64,000 bases of DNA from Sphingobacterium corticibacter (GCF_003076635.1 NZ_QDKG01000009.1:30409-94408); one strand, 5' to 3'; shown: positions 26,039 to 35,971, counted from the first letter of the stretch. The notes: generated from the sequence alone by a model not told the origin. Numbers and translations are program-made.

Positions 26039-26722
26039 ATGATTTTCGTTATCAACAAATTAGAACTAGCTGCTTACGATATAAATGACATACAGAACCC
26101 CAAAAACCCATCTAATCCGATGGTGATGGGCTTGTATCGTACACAGTCGAAGACGGCATTATTCACGGTGCACTCTAAAAAAGCATTTGCTGAATTCTGG
26201 GATAATACCGAACGGAAAAAGATCGCACGCCGTCTCTGGACACCCGAGATGAAAGCCTTTGCCTCGCAAAAAATTGCACAAGCGCCGAAGCCTGCCTCTA
26301 TTTTTAAACTCACTATTGTCGGATGGTTATTCGTCGCATTAGTAGTGACCGCTTTTGGACTAATTGCGTATCAAGCCGTAAAGCCACCAGTCCCTAAATC
26401 TGCAGAAAGTGTGGCAATGGAGCAAAAACCCGTCGTTGGCGATCTGTATTTCGGCAGGTTTGAAGCTTTCAAAGAGCCAAGCGATCATATTGCTTCTGGC
26501 ATGGGGTTTGGCTGGTTTAAAGTGATCGATGTGGATGGCGACGTGTATCATATCGCCAAATCAACCGACATGAGCATCACGCACAAACCAAAAGAAGCAT
26601 TGAACAGTACGGACTTTGAATCAGAAGGAACTCCTGTCAAAATTACTGAGCAAGCGAGCTATCTCATCACGATGAAAAGTGTGGATGGTAAAATGGAAAT
26701 CTCTATTACCGATAAGCAATAA
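26039..26722 (+). CDS. Single-pass membrane protein of unknown function
   Basis: 227 residues with a cytosolic N-domain of about 95 residues (MIFVINKLELAAYDINDIQN; TVHSKKAFAEFWDNTERKKI), one membrane helix (LTIVGWLFVALVVTAFGLIAYQA, about 97-117) and an extracytoplasmic beta-rich domain (VVGDLYFGRFEAFKEPSDHI; GFGWFKVIDVDGDVYHIAKS). No family recognised. It is the third gene of the cluster and its topology bridges cytosol and periplasm. Confidence 0.7.
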   Translation: MIFVINKLELAAYDINDIQNPKNPSNPMVMGLYRTQSKTALFTVHSKKAFAEFWDNTERKKIARRLWTPEMKAFASQKIAQAPKPASIFKLTIVGWLFVALVVTAFGLIAYQAVKPPVPKSAESVAMEQKPVVGDLYFGRFEAFKEPSDHIASGMGFGWFKVIDVDGDVYHIAKSTDMSITHKPKEALNSTDFESEGTPVKITEQASYLITMKSVDGKMEISITDKQ

Positions 26723-26740
26723 TAAAGTAGTACAAAATTA

Positions 26741-27277
26741 ATGGGTAAAATAACGCTGATATTGATCGGAGCGCTGGGCTTGGTACTGTTTATAATCTAT
26801 GCAACGGTAAAAACAAAAACGACTTCGATCGCCGAGCATGCGCCTTTTCCAGAATGGATCGGTAAATCCGTCACTTTGAATCGTGAAACGACTCTATTTA
26901 AGGAAAAACTTCCTGCTTACGAAAACAGAAAATATCCTTTCGTACTAGTGGATAGCCTACATCCCACGTGGGAATCCGTAGCTCAACAGCTGGAAAGTAG
27001 CGATCTGGAAAAGATTAGGACATTTCCAAAAGGTACGAGTTGGAAGATAGAGCAGGCGATTCAATATACCAATGGTGTTTCTGGATTTTCACAGCCTGTA
27101 CTATTTGGTACAATATGTTACGAAGGAAAAGAATATAAAGTGGGCTATGCTTGGGGAAAAATGAGCATTGCTAGGTATTTGGATGGTATTGAAAATTGCT
27201 GGCATTTTCACCAATCACCTTGGCAGGAAACGATTGACACGGCGTATTATGCGCTGCCAAAAGCTAAGATTTGGTAG
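26741..27277 (+). CDS. Membrane-anchored protein of unknown function
   Basis: 178 residues: an N-terminal signal anchor (LILIGALGLVLFIIYATV), then a soluble domain (FPEWIGKSVTLNRETTLFKE; YPFVLVDSLHPTWESVAQQL; GTSWKIEQAIQYTNGVSGFS). The pattern resembles a beta-sandwich that could be an SH3-like or carbohydrate-type fold, but no family is recognised. It is the last gene of the cluster; no clear terminator separates it from the convergent mtaB 55 nt away. Confidence 0.7.
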   Translation: MGKITLILIGALGLVLFIIYATVKTKTTSIAEHAPFPEWIGKSVTLNRETTLFKEKLPAYENRKYPFVLVDSLHPTWESVAQQLESSDLEKIRTFPKGTSWKIEQAIQYTNGVSGFSQPVLFGTICYEGKEYKVGYAWGKMSIARYLDGIENCWHFHQSPWQETIDTAYYALPKAKIW

Positions 27278-27332
27278 AATCTCAACCTTGGGTGGTGCTT
27301 GTACTAAAATATGATTGGATCTATTTACGCTC

Positions 27333-28667
27333 TTAATGTGCGAGCAACTCCGGAAGTTCTTCCATATCCATCTCACCAGAATCCGTTACGCTAGTAAAAC
27401 GTACCGGAACAATTTCATTCACGAGTAGTGGATCGTAAGGTGTGCGGACTTTCACATAGTTTTTGGAGAAACCATGCATATAGCCTTCTTTCTCATCGCC
27501 TTCGAAAAGCACATCGCCAATGGCATCTACCTGCGATTCGTAGAATGCGCGGCGTTTCTTCTCAGATAAGATATGTAGCATTTTACTTCTATCGCTACGT
27601 TGCGCTCCGGGAACTGCACCTTCCATTTGCGCGGCAATCGTATTCTCGCGCTCAGAATAGGTAAATACGTGCAGATAAGATACATCCAACTCATTGAGGA
27701 AGTTATACGTGTCGAGGAAATCTTCCCGAGTTTCGCCAGGGAACCCAACAATCACATCCACCCCGATGCAGCAATTGGGCATCAGAGATTTGATCTTTGC
27801 CACACGCTCTGCGTACAATTCGCGTTTGTAACGACGACGCATAGCCGCCAAGGTTTTATTGTTGCCCGACTGCAAGGGCATATGAAAATGCGGCACAAAA
27901 CGTTGAGATTGCGCTACAAATTCGATAATTTCATTAGAAAGCAAGTTCGGCTCAATAGAAGATATGCGAATTCGATCAATTCCTTGCACTTCATCCAAGG
28001 CTTTCACTAAATCCAGAAACTTATCCTGACGTTTGCCATCACGAATACCGTAATCACCAATATTCACACCGGTCAATACGATTTCCTTCACGCCAGAAGC
28101 GGCGATATCGGCTGCTTGCTGCACCAAATCAGGAATACTTCCTGAACGACTGGCGCCACGCGCTAATGGAATCGTACAGAATGTACAGGAATAATCACAG
28201 CCGTCTTGCACTTTCAAAAAAGTACGGGTACGATCGCCAATAGAAAAAGCAGATACGAATTGTTGCGTCTCCGCAATCGGCGCATTGTGTACAACGGCTT
28301 TTTCCTGCTTGGTCAAATCATTGATATGCTCTATGATATTGAACTTTTCGGCTGCGCCCAACACCATATCTACGCCCGGAATTTCAGAAATTTCTTTGGG
28401 TTTAAGTTGCGCATAGCAGCCTACGATCGTGATGTAAGCGTTAGGAGAATGTTTTAAGGCTTCTTTGACGACTTTACGGCATTTTTTATCCGCATTATCG
28501 GTTACTGAACAGGTATTGATGACGTAGACATCTGCCTGACTGTTGAACGGCGTAGTATCATAGCCAGCATCCTTGAATAAGCGTCCAATAGAAGAAGTTT
28601 CCGAAAAATTCAGTTTACATCCTAGCGTGTAAAACGCCACCTTCTTGTTCATTGTCATCTCATCCAT
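27333..28667 (-). CDS. mtaB: tRNA t6A37 methylthiotransferase MtaB
   Basis: Radical-SAM enzyme converting t6A to ms2t6A at position 37 of tRNAs reading ANN codons. About 444 residues: N-terminal UPF0004 domain with KVAFYTLGCKLNFSETSSI and cluster cysteines (LGCKLN, NTCSVTDNADKKC, VGCYAQ), the radical-SAM motif GCDYSCTFCTIPLARG, and a TRAM-like C-terminal tail. KLN plus the compact C-terminus place it with MtaB rather than MiaB or RimO. ATGs at 28667, 28658 and 28652 are all possible; MNKKVAFYTL at 28652 is closest to family N-termini. Confidence 0.95.
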   Translation of the reverse strand: MDEMTMNKKVAFYTLGCKLNFSETSSIGRLFKDAGYDTTPFNSQADVYVINTCSVTDNADKKCRKVVKEALKHSPNAYITIVGCYAQLKPKEISEIPGVDMVLGAAEKFNIIEHINDLTKQEKAVVHNAPIAETQQFVSAFSIGDRTRTFLKVQDGCDYSCTFCTIPLARGASRSGSIPDLVQQAADIAASGVKEIVLTGVNIGDYGIRDGKRQDKFLDLVKALDEVQGIDRIRISSIEPNLLSNEIIEFVAQSQRFVPHFHMPLQSGNNKTLAAMRRRYKRELYAERVAKIKSLMPNCCIGVDVIVGFPGETREDFLDTYNFLNELDVSYLHVFTYSERENTIAAQMEGAVPGAQRSDRSKMLHILSEKKRRAFYESQVDAIGDVLFEGDEKEGYMHGFSKNYVKVRTPYDPLLVNEIVPVRFTSVTDSGEMDMEELPELLAH

Positions 28668-28728
28668 GTGCTTACTCTTCTACGCATCGATATCTGACGC
28701 GTTCGTCAAATACCTGCTTTTCATTTTG

Positions 28729-28736
28729 CAAAAATA
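28729..28736 (-). promoter_or_regulatory. Candidate -7 element of mtaB
   Basis: TATTTTTG on the minus strand fits TAnnTTTG, about 60 nt before the start codon. Confidence 0.4.
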
Positions 28737-28915
28737 CACAAAATGCTCGAAATGTGCTTTGTGGAAAAAATATGATCTCTGCATGATACTAAAAACCGTT
28801 ATCTTCGCAGATAGTGGTTTCCAATACCACCATTATGCAGCATGCGCGAGGTTTGACCGTCATAACCAATGAGCAGGGGAAACATCGTTTTTTAAACTAC
28901 GACAGAAATAAGAAT

Positions 28916-29737
28916 ATGAAGCAATATCTGGATCTATTGGATCATGTATACCGCACCGGCACCGAAAAGACAGATCGTACGGGAACAGGTACGCGCAGCG
29001 TATTTGGCTATCAAATGCGTTTCGACCTGAAAGCTGGCTTTCCATTGGTCACCACCAAAAAGTTACACATGCGATCCATTATCCATGAGTTGATCTGGTT
29101 CTTAAAAGGAGATACCAACATCAGCTATTTGAAAGAAAATGGGGTTAGCATTTGGGATGAGTGGGCCGATGAAAATGGGAATTTAGGTCCAGTTTATGGC
29201 TCGCAATGGCGCTCTTGGCCTACGCCAGATGGGCAACATATTGATCAGATTGCACAAATTATCAATCAGTTGAAAAACACACCTGATTCGCGAAGAATCA
29301 TCGTGTCGGCTTGGAATGTCGCCGAAATCGGCAATATGGCACTTCCACCCTGCCATGCTTTCTTTCAATTTTACGTCGCACCAGCGCAACCCGAAAAAGG
29401 TATCTTGAAACCACAATTGTCTTGTCAGTTGTATCAACGTAGTGCTGATATTTTCTTGGGTGTTCCGTTTAATATTGCATCTTATGCTTTGCTAACGATG
29501 ATGGTGGCGCAGGTTTGTGATATGGAAGCGGCAGAGTTTATCCACACGCTAGGCGATGCGCATATCTATAGTAATCATTTTGAGCAGACAGAATTGCAGC
29601 TTTCACGAGATCCAAAACCGATGCCGACGATGAAGATCAATCCCGATGTTAAGGATATCTTTGATTTCAAATTCGAAGATTTTGAGTTGGAGGATTATAC
29701 GTTTCACCCACATATTAAGGCACCCGTTGCTGTTTAG
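28916..29737 (+). CDS. thyA: Thymidylate synthase
   Basis: Makes dTMP from dUMP with methylene-tetrahydrofolate, 273 residues. It begins [20 protein letters not shown], with catalytic Cys146 in [14 protein letters not shown], the Arg pair in [13 protein letters not shown], the dUMP site [20 protein letters not shown], and HIYSNH near the end. The frame is open 34 codons further upstream, but those residues are not ThyA-like. It is followed by folA, which regenerates the folate that ThyA oxidises. Confidence 0.97.
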   Translation: MKQYLDLLDHVYRTGTEKTDRTGTGTRSVFGYQMRFDLKAGFPLVTTKKLHMRSIIHELIWFLKGDTNISYLKENGVSIWDEWADENGNLGPVYGSQWRSWPTPDGQHIDQIAQIINQLKNTPDSRRIIVSAWNVAEIGNMALPPCHAFFQFYVAPAQPEKGILKPQLSCQLYQRSADIFLGVPFNIASYALLTMMVAQVCDMEAAEFIHTLGDAHIYSNHFEQTELQLSRDPKPMPTMKINPDVKDIFDFKFEDFELEDYTFHPHIKAPVAV

Positions 29738-29760
29738 TTAGTCCACATAAAGCATTCACC

Positions 29761-29784
29761 ATAGCGTGATTCCGGTTACGCTAT
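29761..29784 (+). other. Hairpin between thyA and folA
   Basis: ATAGCGTGA and TTACGCTAT form a 9-bp stem with one G-U pair and a 6-nt loop, 11 nt before the folA ATG. There is no T run, so it is more likely a processing or translation-modulating structure than a terminator. Confidence 0.4.
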
Positions 29785-29795
29785 CATTATAAAGC

Positions 29796-30296
29796 ATGAA
29801 TAATATCACGATCACACTGATAGCAGCAGCATCAGAAAACAATGTCATTGGAAAGAACAACGATCTCGCTTGGCACTTACCAGATGATTTTCGCTATTTT
29901 AAAAATACGACCAAAGAGCATTCGGTGGTGATGGGTCGCAAGACTTTTGATTCGATGGGCAAAGCATTGCCAGATCGTCGCAACATCGTAATTACGCGCA
30001 ATCAGAAATGGTCGGCGGAAGATGTCGATGTAGCCAACTCGCTAAACGAGGTATTTACATACTGCCGTGATGAGCGGGAGATTTTTATTATCGGCGGAGC
30101 CGAAATATACAAACAAGCGCTTCCGTATGCACACAAAATCTTGTTGACACGTGTACATACCACCATAGATGGCGACGCGTATTTTCCTGAGTTCGACGAA
30201 TCGCAATGGAAATTGACCGATTCGAAGCGACATGAAAGCGACGAAAAACATGCTTTCGCGTTTACTTTCGAAGTATACGAACGCATCGAAGCCTAA
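29796..30296 (+). CDS. folA: Dihydrofolate reductase
   Basis: NADPH-dependent reduction of dihydrofolate to tetrahydrofolate, 166 residues. Family motifs: ITLIAAASENNVIGKNNDLA, WHLPDDFRYFKNTT (catalytic Asp), VVMGRKTFDSMGKALPDRRN, and FIIGGAEIYKQALPYA. Normal length. It directly follows thyA (58-nt gap), the classical functional pair. Confidence 0.97.
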   Translation: MNNITITLIAAASENNVIGKNNDLAWHLPDDFRYFKNTTKEHSVVMGRKTFDSMGKALPDRRNIVITRNQKWSAEDVDVANSLNEVFTYCRDEREIFIIGGAEIYKQALPYAHKILLTRVHTTIDGDAYFPEFDESQWKLTDSKRHESDEKHAFAFTFEVYERIEA

Positions 30297-30323
30297 GTTA
30301 TTTATTTCTCCTTATCACAATCC

Positions 30324-32063
30324 ATGAGCAAACAGACCACACCGACGATCTCCTATACCCTATCATTCACAGAACCACAAGCACATTATGTGGAAGTCAG
30401 CCTTTCCCTACAAGGCTTCGAAGCTGATTTTATTGATTTAAAAATGCCCGTGTGGACACCGGGATCTTATTTAGTAAGGGAGTTTGCACGTCATGTCGAG
30501 TCTTTTTCTGCGGAGCAGGATAATGGAAAATTGTTGCAACAAGAGAAGATTAGCAAAAATACTTGGCGCGTCTATCATCAGCAAAAAGATACGATTGTAC
30601 GCTATCGCGTATATGGTTTTGAAACGTCGGTGCGCACGAACTTCATTGATGATACACATGCATTCATCAGCCCTGCGGGCACATTTCTGTTCGTAGATGG
30701 TCACTTAGATCTTCCTTGTACGGTGCAGGTCGAGTTACCAGAAAATTGGTCAACTATCTCGACAGGTTTGCCTGAAATCGAGCAGCATAGATATGAAGCT
30801 GAGAACTTCGACATCCTATTTGATTCACCGATCGAAATCGGAAATCAAGATGTCTGGTCGTTTGAAGCAGCAGGAATACCGCATGAATTTGCGATGGTCG
30901 GCGGCGGCAATTATAACAAAGACCAGCTTGCTGCTGATATTCAAAAAATCGTGGCTGAAGAAACACGCATCTGGGGATCCAATCCCAATGATCGCTACGT
31001 GTTTATCACACACAATTATCAGCAAGGTGCAGGCGGTTTAGAGCACCTTAATTCTACCGTGCTCGGCGCGAGCCGTAATGGTTATACGCAAACGGCTTCG
31101 TACAACAACTTTTTGAGCTTGGTCGCGCACGAATACTTCCACTTGTGGCATGTGAAAAGATTGCGTCCAGCGCCACTCGGACCTTTCGACTACGAAAACG
31201 AGAACTATACGGCACTGCTTTGGATCATGGAAGGCTTTACGTCCTACTATGATAATTTGATCACGTATCGATGTGCATTCCGCGATGAGGCAGATTATTT
31301 GCAGATGCTGGCGCAAGAGTTTAATCTAGTCTACAATCGCCCAGGCTACGAGATACAATCCGTCGGTCAATCGAGTTTTGACACGTGGATTAAACAGTAC
31401 CGTCCCGATGAAAACTCGGCCAACACCAGCATTTCGTACTACAATAAAGGTGCGATGTTAGCTGTCGCGATGGATTTAAAAATCATTGCAGAAACTAGCG
31501 GCGAAAAGCGGTTAGACGATGTATTAAAGGCCGCTTACAATCACTTTTATCTGAAAGAACAACGCGGATTTGAAGAAAAAGAATTCCAAGACTTAGCGGA
31601 AGAAGTTTCTGGCGTGGATTTATCTGAAATATTTGAAGCAGTATACACTACAGAAGAACTGGATTATAATAGTTATTTCAATCGCGTCGGTTACGAACTG
31701 ATCGATCAATTAGCCGACAACAAAACGCTCAGCTTGGGTATCCGCACGGTAAATAACGATACACGTATATATATCAAGGGAGTGGATCGGAATTCCACCG
31801 CTTGGAAGGCTGGACTAAATGTAAACGACGAGATTTTAGGAATTAACGGTGTTCGTATGGATCCCGCTGGAAGAGAATTGGAAATAGCTATCCAACAGGG
31901 ATCGCTGGGACAGTCTATAGATGTCTTGATCGCACGCGATGGTATTATTCGAACCATTAGCACGCCGCTGGGTTACAGCGATAAAAAATCGCTTGTGGTG
32001 CAAAGACGCGAGAACACTTCGGATTTGGAACAAAAATTAGGCAGAATTTGGTTGAAGCGCTAA
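30324..32063 (+). CDS. M61 family glycyl aminopeptidase-like protein with PDZ domain
   Basis: 579 residues, no signal peptide. An N-terminal beta-domain (about 1-185) typical of M61 precedes the gluzincin core: zinc motif HEYFH at 269-273 followed by LWHVKRLRP, with E303 in WIMEGFTSYYDNLI as the likely third ligand. A PDZ domain occupies about 465-560 (LGIRTVNNDTRIYIKGVDRN; AWKAGLNVNDEILGINGVRM). M61 enzymes release N-terminal Gly/Ala (family knowledge). It is 27 nt behind folA, so it may be co-transcribed, with a strong terminator after it. Confidence 0.92.
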   Translation: MSKQTTPTISYTLSFTEPQAHYVEVSLSLQGFEADFIDLKMPVWTPGSYLVREFARHVESFSAEQDNGKLLQQEKISKNTWRVYHQQKDTIVRYRVYGFETSVRTNFIDDTHAFISPAGTFLFVDGHLDLPCTVQVELPENWSTISTGLPEIEQHRYEAENFDILFDSPIEIGNQDVWSFEAAGIPHEFAMVGGGNYNKDQLAADIQKIVAEETRIWGSNPNDRYVFITHNYQQGAGGLEHLNSTVLGASRNGYTQTASYNNFLSLVAHEYFHLWHVKRLRPAPLGPFDYENENYTALLWIMEGFTSYYDNLITYRCAFRDEADYLQMLAQEFNLVYNRPGYEIQSVGQSSFDTWIKQYRPDENSANTSISYYNKGAMLAVAMDLKIIAETSGEKRLDDVLKAAYNHFYLKEQRGFEEKEFQDLAEEVSGVDLSEIFEAVYTTEELDYNSYFNRVGYELIDQLADNKTLSLGIRTVNNDTRIYIKGVDRNSTAWKAGLNVNDEILGINGVRMDPAGRELEIAIQQGSLGQSIDVLIARDGIIRTISTPLGYSDKKSLVVQRRENTSDLEQKLGRIWLKR

Positions 32064-32130
32064 ACCAGGCAGATCGCTTTTAGATTGCTTTACCCTCCTG
32101 CCTCGGATTCGCAAGGACGAAGAGATCATA

Positions 32131-32165
32131 AAAAAAGGTAGAGATTCTCATCTCTACCTTTTTTT
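32131..32165. terminator. Bidirectional terminator, M61 gene / ATP synthase operon
   Basis: GGTAGAGA and TCTCTACC with A/T tracts on both sides form an ideal intrinsic terminator for the convergent transcripts. Confidence 0.88.
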
Positions 32166-32195
32166 ATGCGCTATCGCGCGAATATTTATCAGCTA

Positions 32196-33074
32196 TTAGC
32201 TCGACAAAGCTGCTGCACCAGAAACGATCTCGGTTAACTCTGTCGTAATCGCAGCCTGACGGGCTTGATTGTACGACAACTTCAACTGCTTGATCAAATC
32301 ACCTGCATTATCGGTTGCTTTATCCATCGCGGTCATACGAGCGCCGTGCTCCGAAGCATGCGAATCCAAGACCGCTTTGTATAATTGCGTTTTAATGGTT
32401 TTAGGAATCAACTCCTCAATGATCTTTTCTTTCGAAGGCTCAATGATGTAATCGATTTCTTCTACCTTGGTATCTTCTGCTTTCTCTGCTACTAGTGGTA
32501 ATAATTGCTCTGAGGTAAGAATCTGAACCGCTGCATTGCGAAACTGGTTGTAAACCACTTCTACGCGATCCACATTGCCTGCTTTGAACTCTGCCATCAC
32601 CATATCGGTCACTTCAGATACATTCTCAAAACTCAAGTTGCTGAAAAGCTCCGTGTGATTACCTACTAGCGTGAAGTTGCGTTTACCGAAGAACTCGTGG
32701 CCCTTCTTACCGATAGCAATAATACTTACATCACCACGAGCAAATTGATCCGCATATTTCGCTGCGATCAAGTTGTTAGCCGTTTTGATCGCATTGGCAT
32801 TAAATGCACCAGCAAGACCTCTGTTAGACGTGATCACGATAATCATCACCTTCGTAGGAATACGATCTTCCGTATACGGAGAATCATTGCCCTCTACCGA
32901 TGCAGATACCTGTGTCAAGATCTCTTTCAGCTTATTAGCATAAGGGCGTAACTGTACAATAGCATTGGTTGCTCTCTTCAACTTCGCTGCCGAAACCATT
33001 TTCATAGCTTTGGTAATCTGCTGTGTAGAGCTCACCGAGGTAATCCGGTTTCTAACTTCTTTTAAATTCGCCAT
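32196..33074 (-). CDS. atpG: ATP synthase F1 gamma subunit
   Basis: Central rotor shaft of F1, 292 residues. N-terminal helix MANLKEVRNRITSVSSTQQI TKAMKMV-type start and C-terminal helix with ATELTEIVSGA-like end (AAITTELTEIVSGAAALSS) are both conserved. It is the last gene of the operon in transcription order; atpD and atpC, which commonly follow atpG elsewhere, are not present here. Confidence 0.96.
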   Translation of the reverse strand: MANLKEVRNRITSVSSTQQITKAMKMVSAAKLKRATNAIVQLRPYANKLKEILTQVSASVEGNDSPYTEDRIPTKVMIIVITSNRGLAGAFNANAIKTANNLIAAKYADQFARGDVSIIAIGKKGHEFFGKRNFTLVGNHTELFSNLSFENVSEVTDMVMAEFKAGNVDRVEVVYNQFRNAAVQILTSEQLLPLVAEKAEDTKVEEIDYIIEPSKEKIIEELIPKTIKTQLYKAVLDSHASEHGARMTAMDKATDNAGDLIKQLKLSYNQARQAAITTELTEIVSGAAALSS

Positions 33075-33079
33075 TTTTC

Positions 33080-33157
33080 AGATGTAAGATATTTAGATAT
33101 TAGATATGAGATATGAGAAAAATCTCACGTCTCACATCTTTTATCTCCTATCTAAAA
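33080..33157. repeat. Degenerate AGATATG-type repeat forming a hairpin between atpA and atpG
   Basis: One arm repeats AGATATTAGATATGAGA-like units; the other reads TCTCACGTCTCACATC. About 16 bp pair if G-U is allowed (GATATGAGATATGAGA against that arm). This low-complexity pattern fills the only long gap inside the operon. Confidence 0.55.
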
Positions 33158-34732
33158 TTAATATTTTGACGCTAATTCTTTAGCTACTTTTTCTAATACA
33201 CTTGTTTGCTCGTCAGAGAATTTACCGGCTTTCAAAGCAGATAATACTTCTGGATGACGTTGCTCCAATTGTGTTACGAATTCTTCTTCGAACTGACGTA
33301 CATCTTTCACTGGGATGCTACGCAACAAACCTTTAGTACCGATGTAGATAATAGCGACTTGTTTCTCAACAGCAACTGGAGAGAATTGACCTTGTTTCAA
33401 GATCTCTACGTTACGAGAACCTTTATCCAACACCGCTTTAGTAGCTGCATCTAAGTCAGAACCAAATTTAGAGAACGCCTCTAACTCACGGTACTGTGCT
33501 TGATCCAGTTTCAAGGTACCAGATACTTTTTTCATGGATTTGATCTGCGCGTTACCACCTACACGAGATACCGAGATACCTACATTGATCGCTGGACGAA
33601 TACCTGCGTTAAACAAGTTAGACTCCAAAAAGATCTGACCATCTGTAATCGAAATTACGTTGGTCGGAATGTATGCAGATACGTCACCTGCTTGTGTTTC
33701 AATGATTGGCAATGCCGTCAATGAACCACCACCTTTTACCAAATGCTTGATAGATTCTGGCAAATCATTCATAGAAGCAGCGATCTCATCATTGCTGTTG
33801 ATTTTCGCAGCACGCTCCAACAGACGGGAGTGAAGGTAAAATACGTCACCTGGGTATGCCTCACGTCCAGGAGGACGTTTCAACAATAGAGAAACCTCAC
33901 GGTATGCTACAGCTTGTTTTGACAAATCATCATATACGATCAATGCTGGACGACCTGTATCACGGAAAAATTCTCCGATTGCTGCTCCCGCCATTGGCGC
34001 GTAAAACTGCATCGGCGCAGGATCTGCTGCAGATGCCGCAATTACTACCGTATAAGCCATTGCACCATTTTCTTCCAACGTACGAACGATGTTCGCTACC
34101 GTAGAGTTCTTTTGGCCAACAGCTACATAAATACAAAATACTGGCTCGCCAGCTTCGTAAAATTCTTTTTGGTTGATGATCGTATCGATACACACCGCAG
34201 TTTTACCTGTCTGGCGGTCACCGATAACCAACTCACGCTGGCCACGACCAACTGGAATCATCGCATCAATCGCTTTGATACCTGTTTGCAATGGCTCTGT
34301 TACTGGCTGACGGTAGATAACACCTGGCGCTTTACGCTCAATCGGCATTTCATACGTTTCACCAACAATAGCTCCTTTACCATCGATCGGCTGACCTAAT
34401 GTATTGACAACGCGACCTAATAATCCTTCACCTACCTTGATAGATGCGATACGGTTTGTACGTTTGATCGTATCACCTTCTTTGATCTCATCCGATGAAC
34501 CCAAGATTACAACACCTACGTTGTCTTCTTCCAAGTTCAAAACGATACCTTGCAATCCATTTTCAAATTCAACCAATTCACCGGACTGTACTTTCGTCAA
34601 TCCATAGATGCGAGCGATACCGTCACCGACTTGCAATACGGTACCTACTTCTTCCAGTTCCGCGTCTGATTTAAAGCCTGACAATTGCTCCCTAAGAATT
34701 GCCGAAACCTCATCTGGTCTTACCTCTATCAT
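33158..34732 (-). CDS. atpA: ATP synthase F1 alpha subunit
   Basis: Non-catalytic nucleotide-binding subunit, 524 residues. Seen: [21 protein letters not shown]-loop [10 protein letters not shown], the arginine-finger signature [14 protein letters not shown], and [14 protein letters not shown], the ATP synthase alpha/beta signature. Full length. It lies between atpH (56 nt upstream) and atpG. Confidence 0.98.
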   Translation of the reverse strand: MIEVRPDEVSAILREQLSGFKSDAELEEVGTVLQVGDGIARIYGLTKVQSGELVEFENGLQGIVLNLEEDNVGVVILGSSDEIKEGDTIKRTNRIASIKVGEGLLGRVVNTLGQPIDGKGAIVGETYEMPIERKAPGVIYRQPVTEPLQTGIKAIDAMIPVGRGQRELVIGDRQTGKTAVCIDTIINQKEFYEAGEPVFCIYVAVGQKNSTVANIVRTLEENGAMAYTVVIAASAADPAPMQFYAPMAGAAIGEFFRDTGRPALIVYDDLSKQAVAYREVSLLLKRPPGREAYPGDVFYLHSRLLERAAKINSNDEIAASMNDLPESIKHLVKGGGSLTALPIIETQAGDVSAYIPTNVISITDGQIFLESNLFNAGIRPAINVGISVSRVGGNAQIKSMKKVSGTLKLDQAQYRELEAFSKFGSDLDAATKAVLDKGSRNVEILKQGQFSPVAVEKQVAIIYIGTKGLLRSIPVKDVRQFEEEFVTQLEQRHPEVLSALKAGKFSDEQTSVLEKVAKELASKY

Positions 34733-34788
34733 TTTATTATTATAAGGGGGTTTTGAATTTAATTTATACTTATCGCTGTTTATCTAAA

Positions 34789-35337
34789 CTAGATAACGTT
34801 TGCAGCAAAGTGTTTCTCCAATTTATTTAATCTGCCAGCGATGCTTACATCCACTTGGCGGTCACCTACTTTGATCACAAATCCACCGATTAAAGCAGCA
34901 TCTACTTTCGTATCAAGCACCACCTCATTGGCTCTGATTTCTTGTGCAATCTGTGCTTTCAACTGTGCTAGGTTCTCTTCCGACAAAGGTACCGCTGAAG
35001 TTACTGTAGCTTGTACAATTCCTTTTTCAACGCGGTATTCACGAATGAATTCGATGGCGACATCATTCAAAATATCTGAACGACCTTTCGTAACCAACAT
35101 GTGAAAGAAACTCAAGACAGATGCTTGCACTTTTCCATCAAACAGCGCCGATAAAATACTACGTTTTTTATCTTGTTTGATAATAGGATTCTTAAGTACA
35201 GCAGCCAACTCAGCGTTTTGCTTCACCACTGCAATAAATTGCTCCATATCGCCCTTCACGGCGTCCAAATTTCCCTGCTCTTTCGAGAGGTCAATAAGTG
35301 ACTTAGCGTAACGGGAAGCAACTGTAAATACTGACAT
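34789..35337 (-). CDS. atpH: ATP synthase delta subunit
   Basis: Peripheral-stalk OSCP/delta subunit, 182 residues: N-terminal MSVFTVASRYAKSLIDLSKE, middle SILSALFDGKVQASVLSFFH and the family C-terminal signature VDAALIGGFVIKVGDRQVD. It is 23 nt behind atpF. Confidence 0.95.
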   Translation of the reverse strand: MSVFTVASRYAKSLIDLSKEQGNLDAVKGDMEQFIAVVKQNAELAAVLKNPIIKQDKKRSILSALFDGKVQASVLSFFHMLVTKGRSDILNDVAIEFIREYRVEKGIVQATVTSAVPLSEENLAQLKAQIAQEIRANEVVLDTKVDAALIGGFVIKVGDRQVDVSIAGRLNKLEKHFAANVI

Positions 35338-35360
35338 AGAAATACTTTAATAATGGTGAA

Positions 35361-35861
35361 CTAGCTTAACTTAACGTCTTTTAGCAAATCTGCTACTAGC
35401 GATTCTTGCTTCGATTGATCGGCAAATTCTTTCGTCAATACCTTACGGGCAATGTCCAAAGATAGAGAAGAAACCTCAGATTTAACTTCTGCTAATGCAC
35501 GAAGTTTTTGTTCGTCGATCTCACGTTTAGCATCTTCGATCAAGCGAGCACCTTCCGTTTGTGCGTGTTGTTTAGCTTCAGCTACGATCTTATCTTTCAA
35601 TTCTTTTGCTTCTTTCAAGATTAAGTCACGCTCTTCACGTGCTTCTTTCAGCAATTGCTCGTTTTCGTTGGTTAGGCGCGCCATCTCCAACTTTGCTTTT
35701 TCGGCAGAAGCCAATGCATCGGCAATACCATTCTCACGCTCCTCTAAAGCATTTACGATAGGTTTCCAAGCAAACTTTCCTAAAATAAAGATAACGATAA
35801 GTAGGATGATAAGCTGCCAGAAGAACAAGCCGTACGAAAACTGATTAATAAGTGCTTCCAT
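35361..35861 (-). CDS. atpF: ATP synthase Fo b subunit
   Basis: Peripheral-stalk b subunit, 166 residues: one N-terminal membrane helix (GLFFWQLIILLIVIFILGKF) followed by a long charged coiled coil (LASAEKAKLEMARLTNENEQ; AEAKQHAQTEGARLIEDAKR) that dimerises and binds delta. Confidence 0.95.
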   Translation of the reverse strand: MEALINQFSYGLFFWQLIILLIVIFILGKFAWKPIVNALEERENGIADALASAEKAKLEMARLTNENEQLLKEAREERDLILKEAKELKDKIVAEAKQHAQTEGARLIEDAKREIDEQKLRALAEVKSEVSSLSLDIARKVLTKEFADQSKQESLVADLLKDVKLS

Positions 35862-35971
35862 TATATTGTGTAGTCTTAAACTGATATATTTTTCTTTTTT
35901 GTTACATTTAAGTAAACATAGTCTGCAACCAACCGTTGCAAACTATGTTTGTACTTTTAGTTGATCTGAGC

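Noticed and set aside
24573..27277. Reading the small-gene cluster as a toxin-immunity or phage-defence island
   Set aside because: No toxin, nuclease, ATPase, transposase or integrase is present, and base composition looks like the neighbours. Kept only as an unknown cluster.
34112..34399. Several plus-strand frames opposite the ATP synthase genes
   Set aside because: All are antisense to strongly conserved atp coding sequence and have no ribosome sites or recognisable domains.
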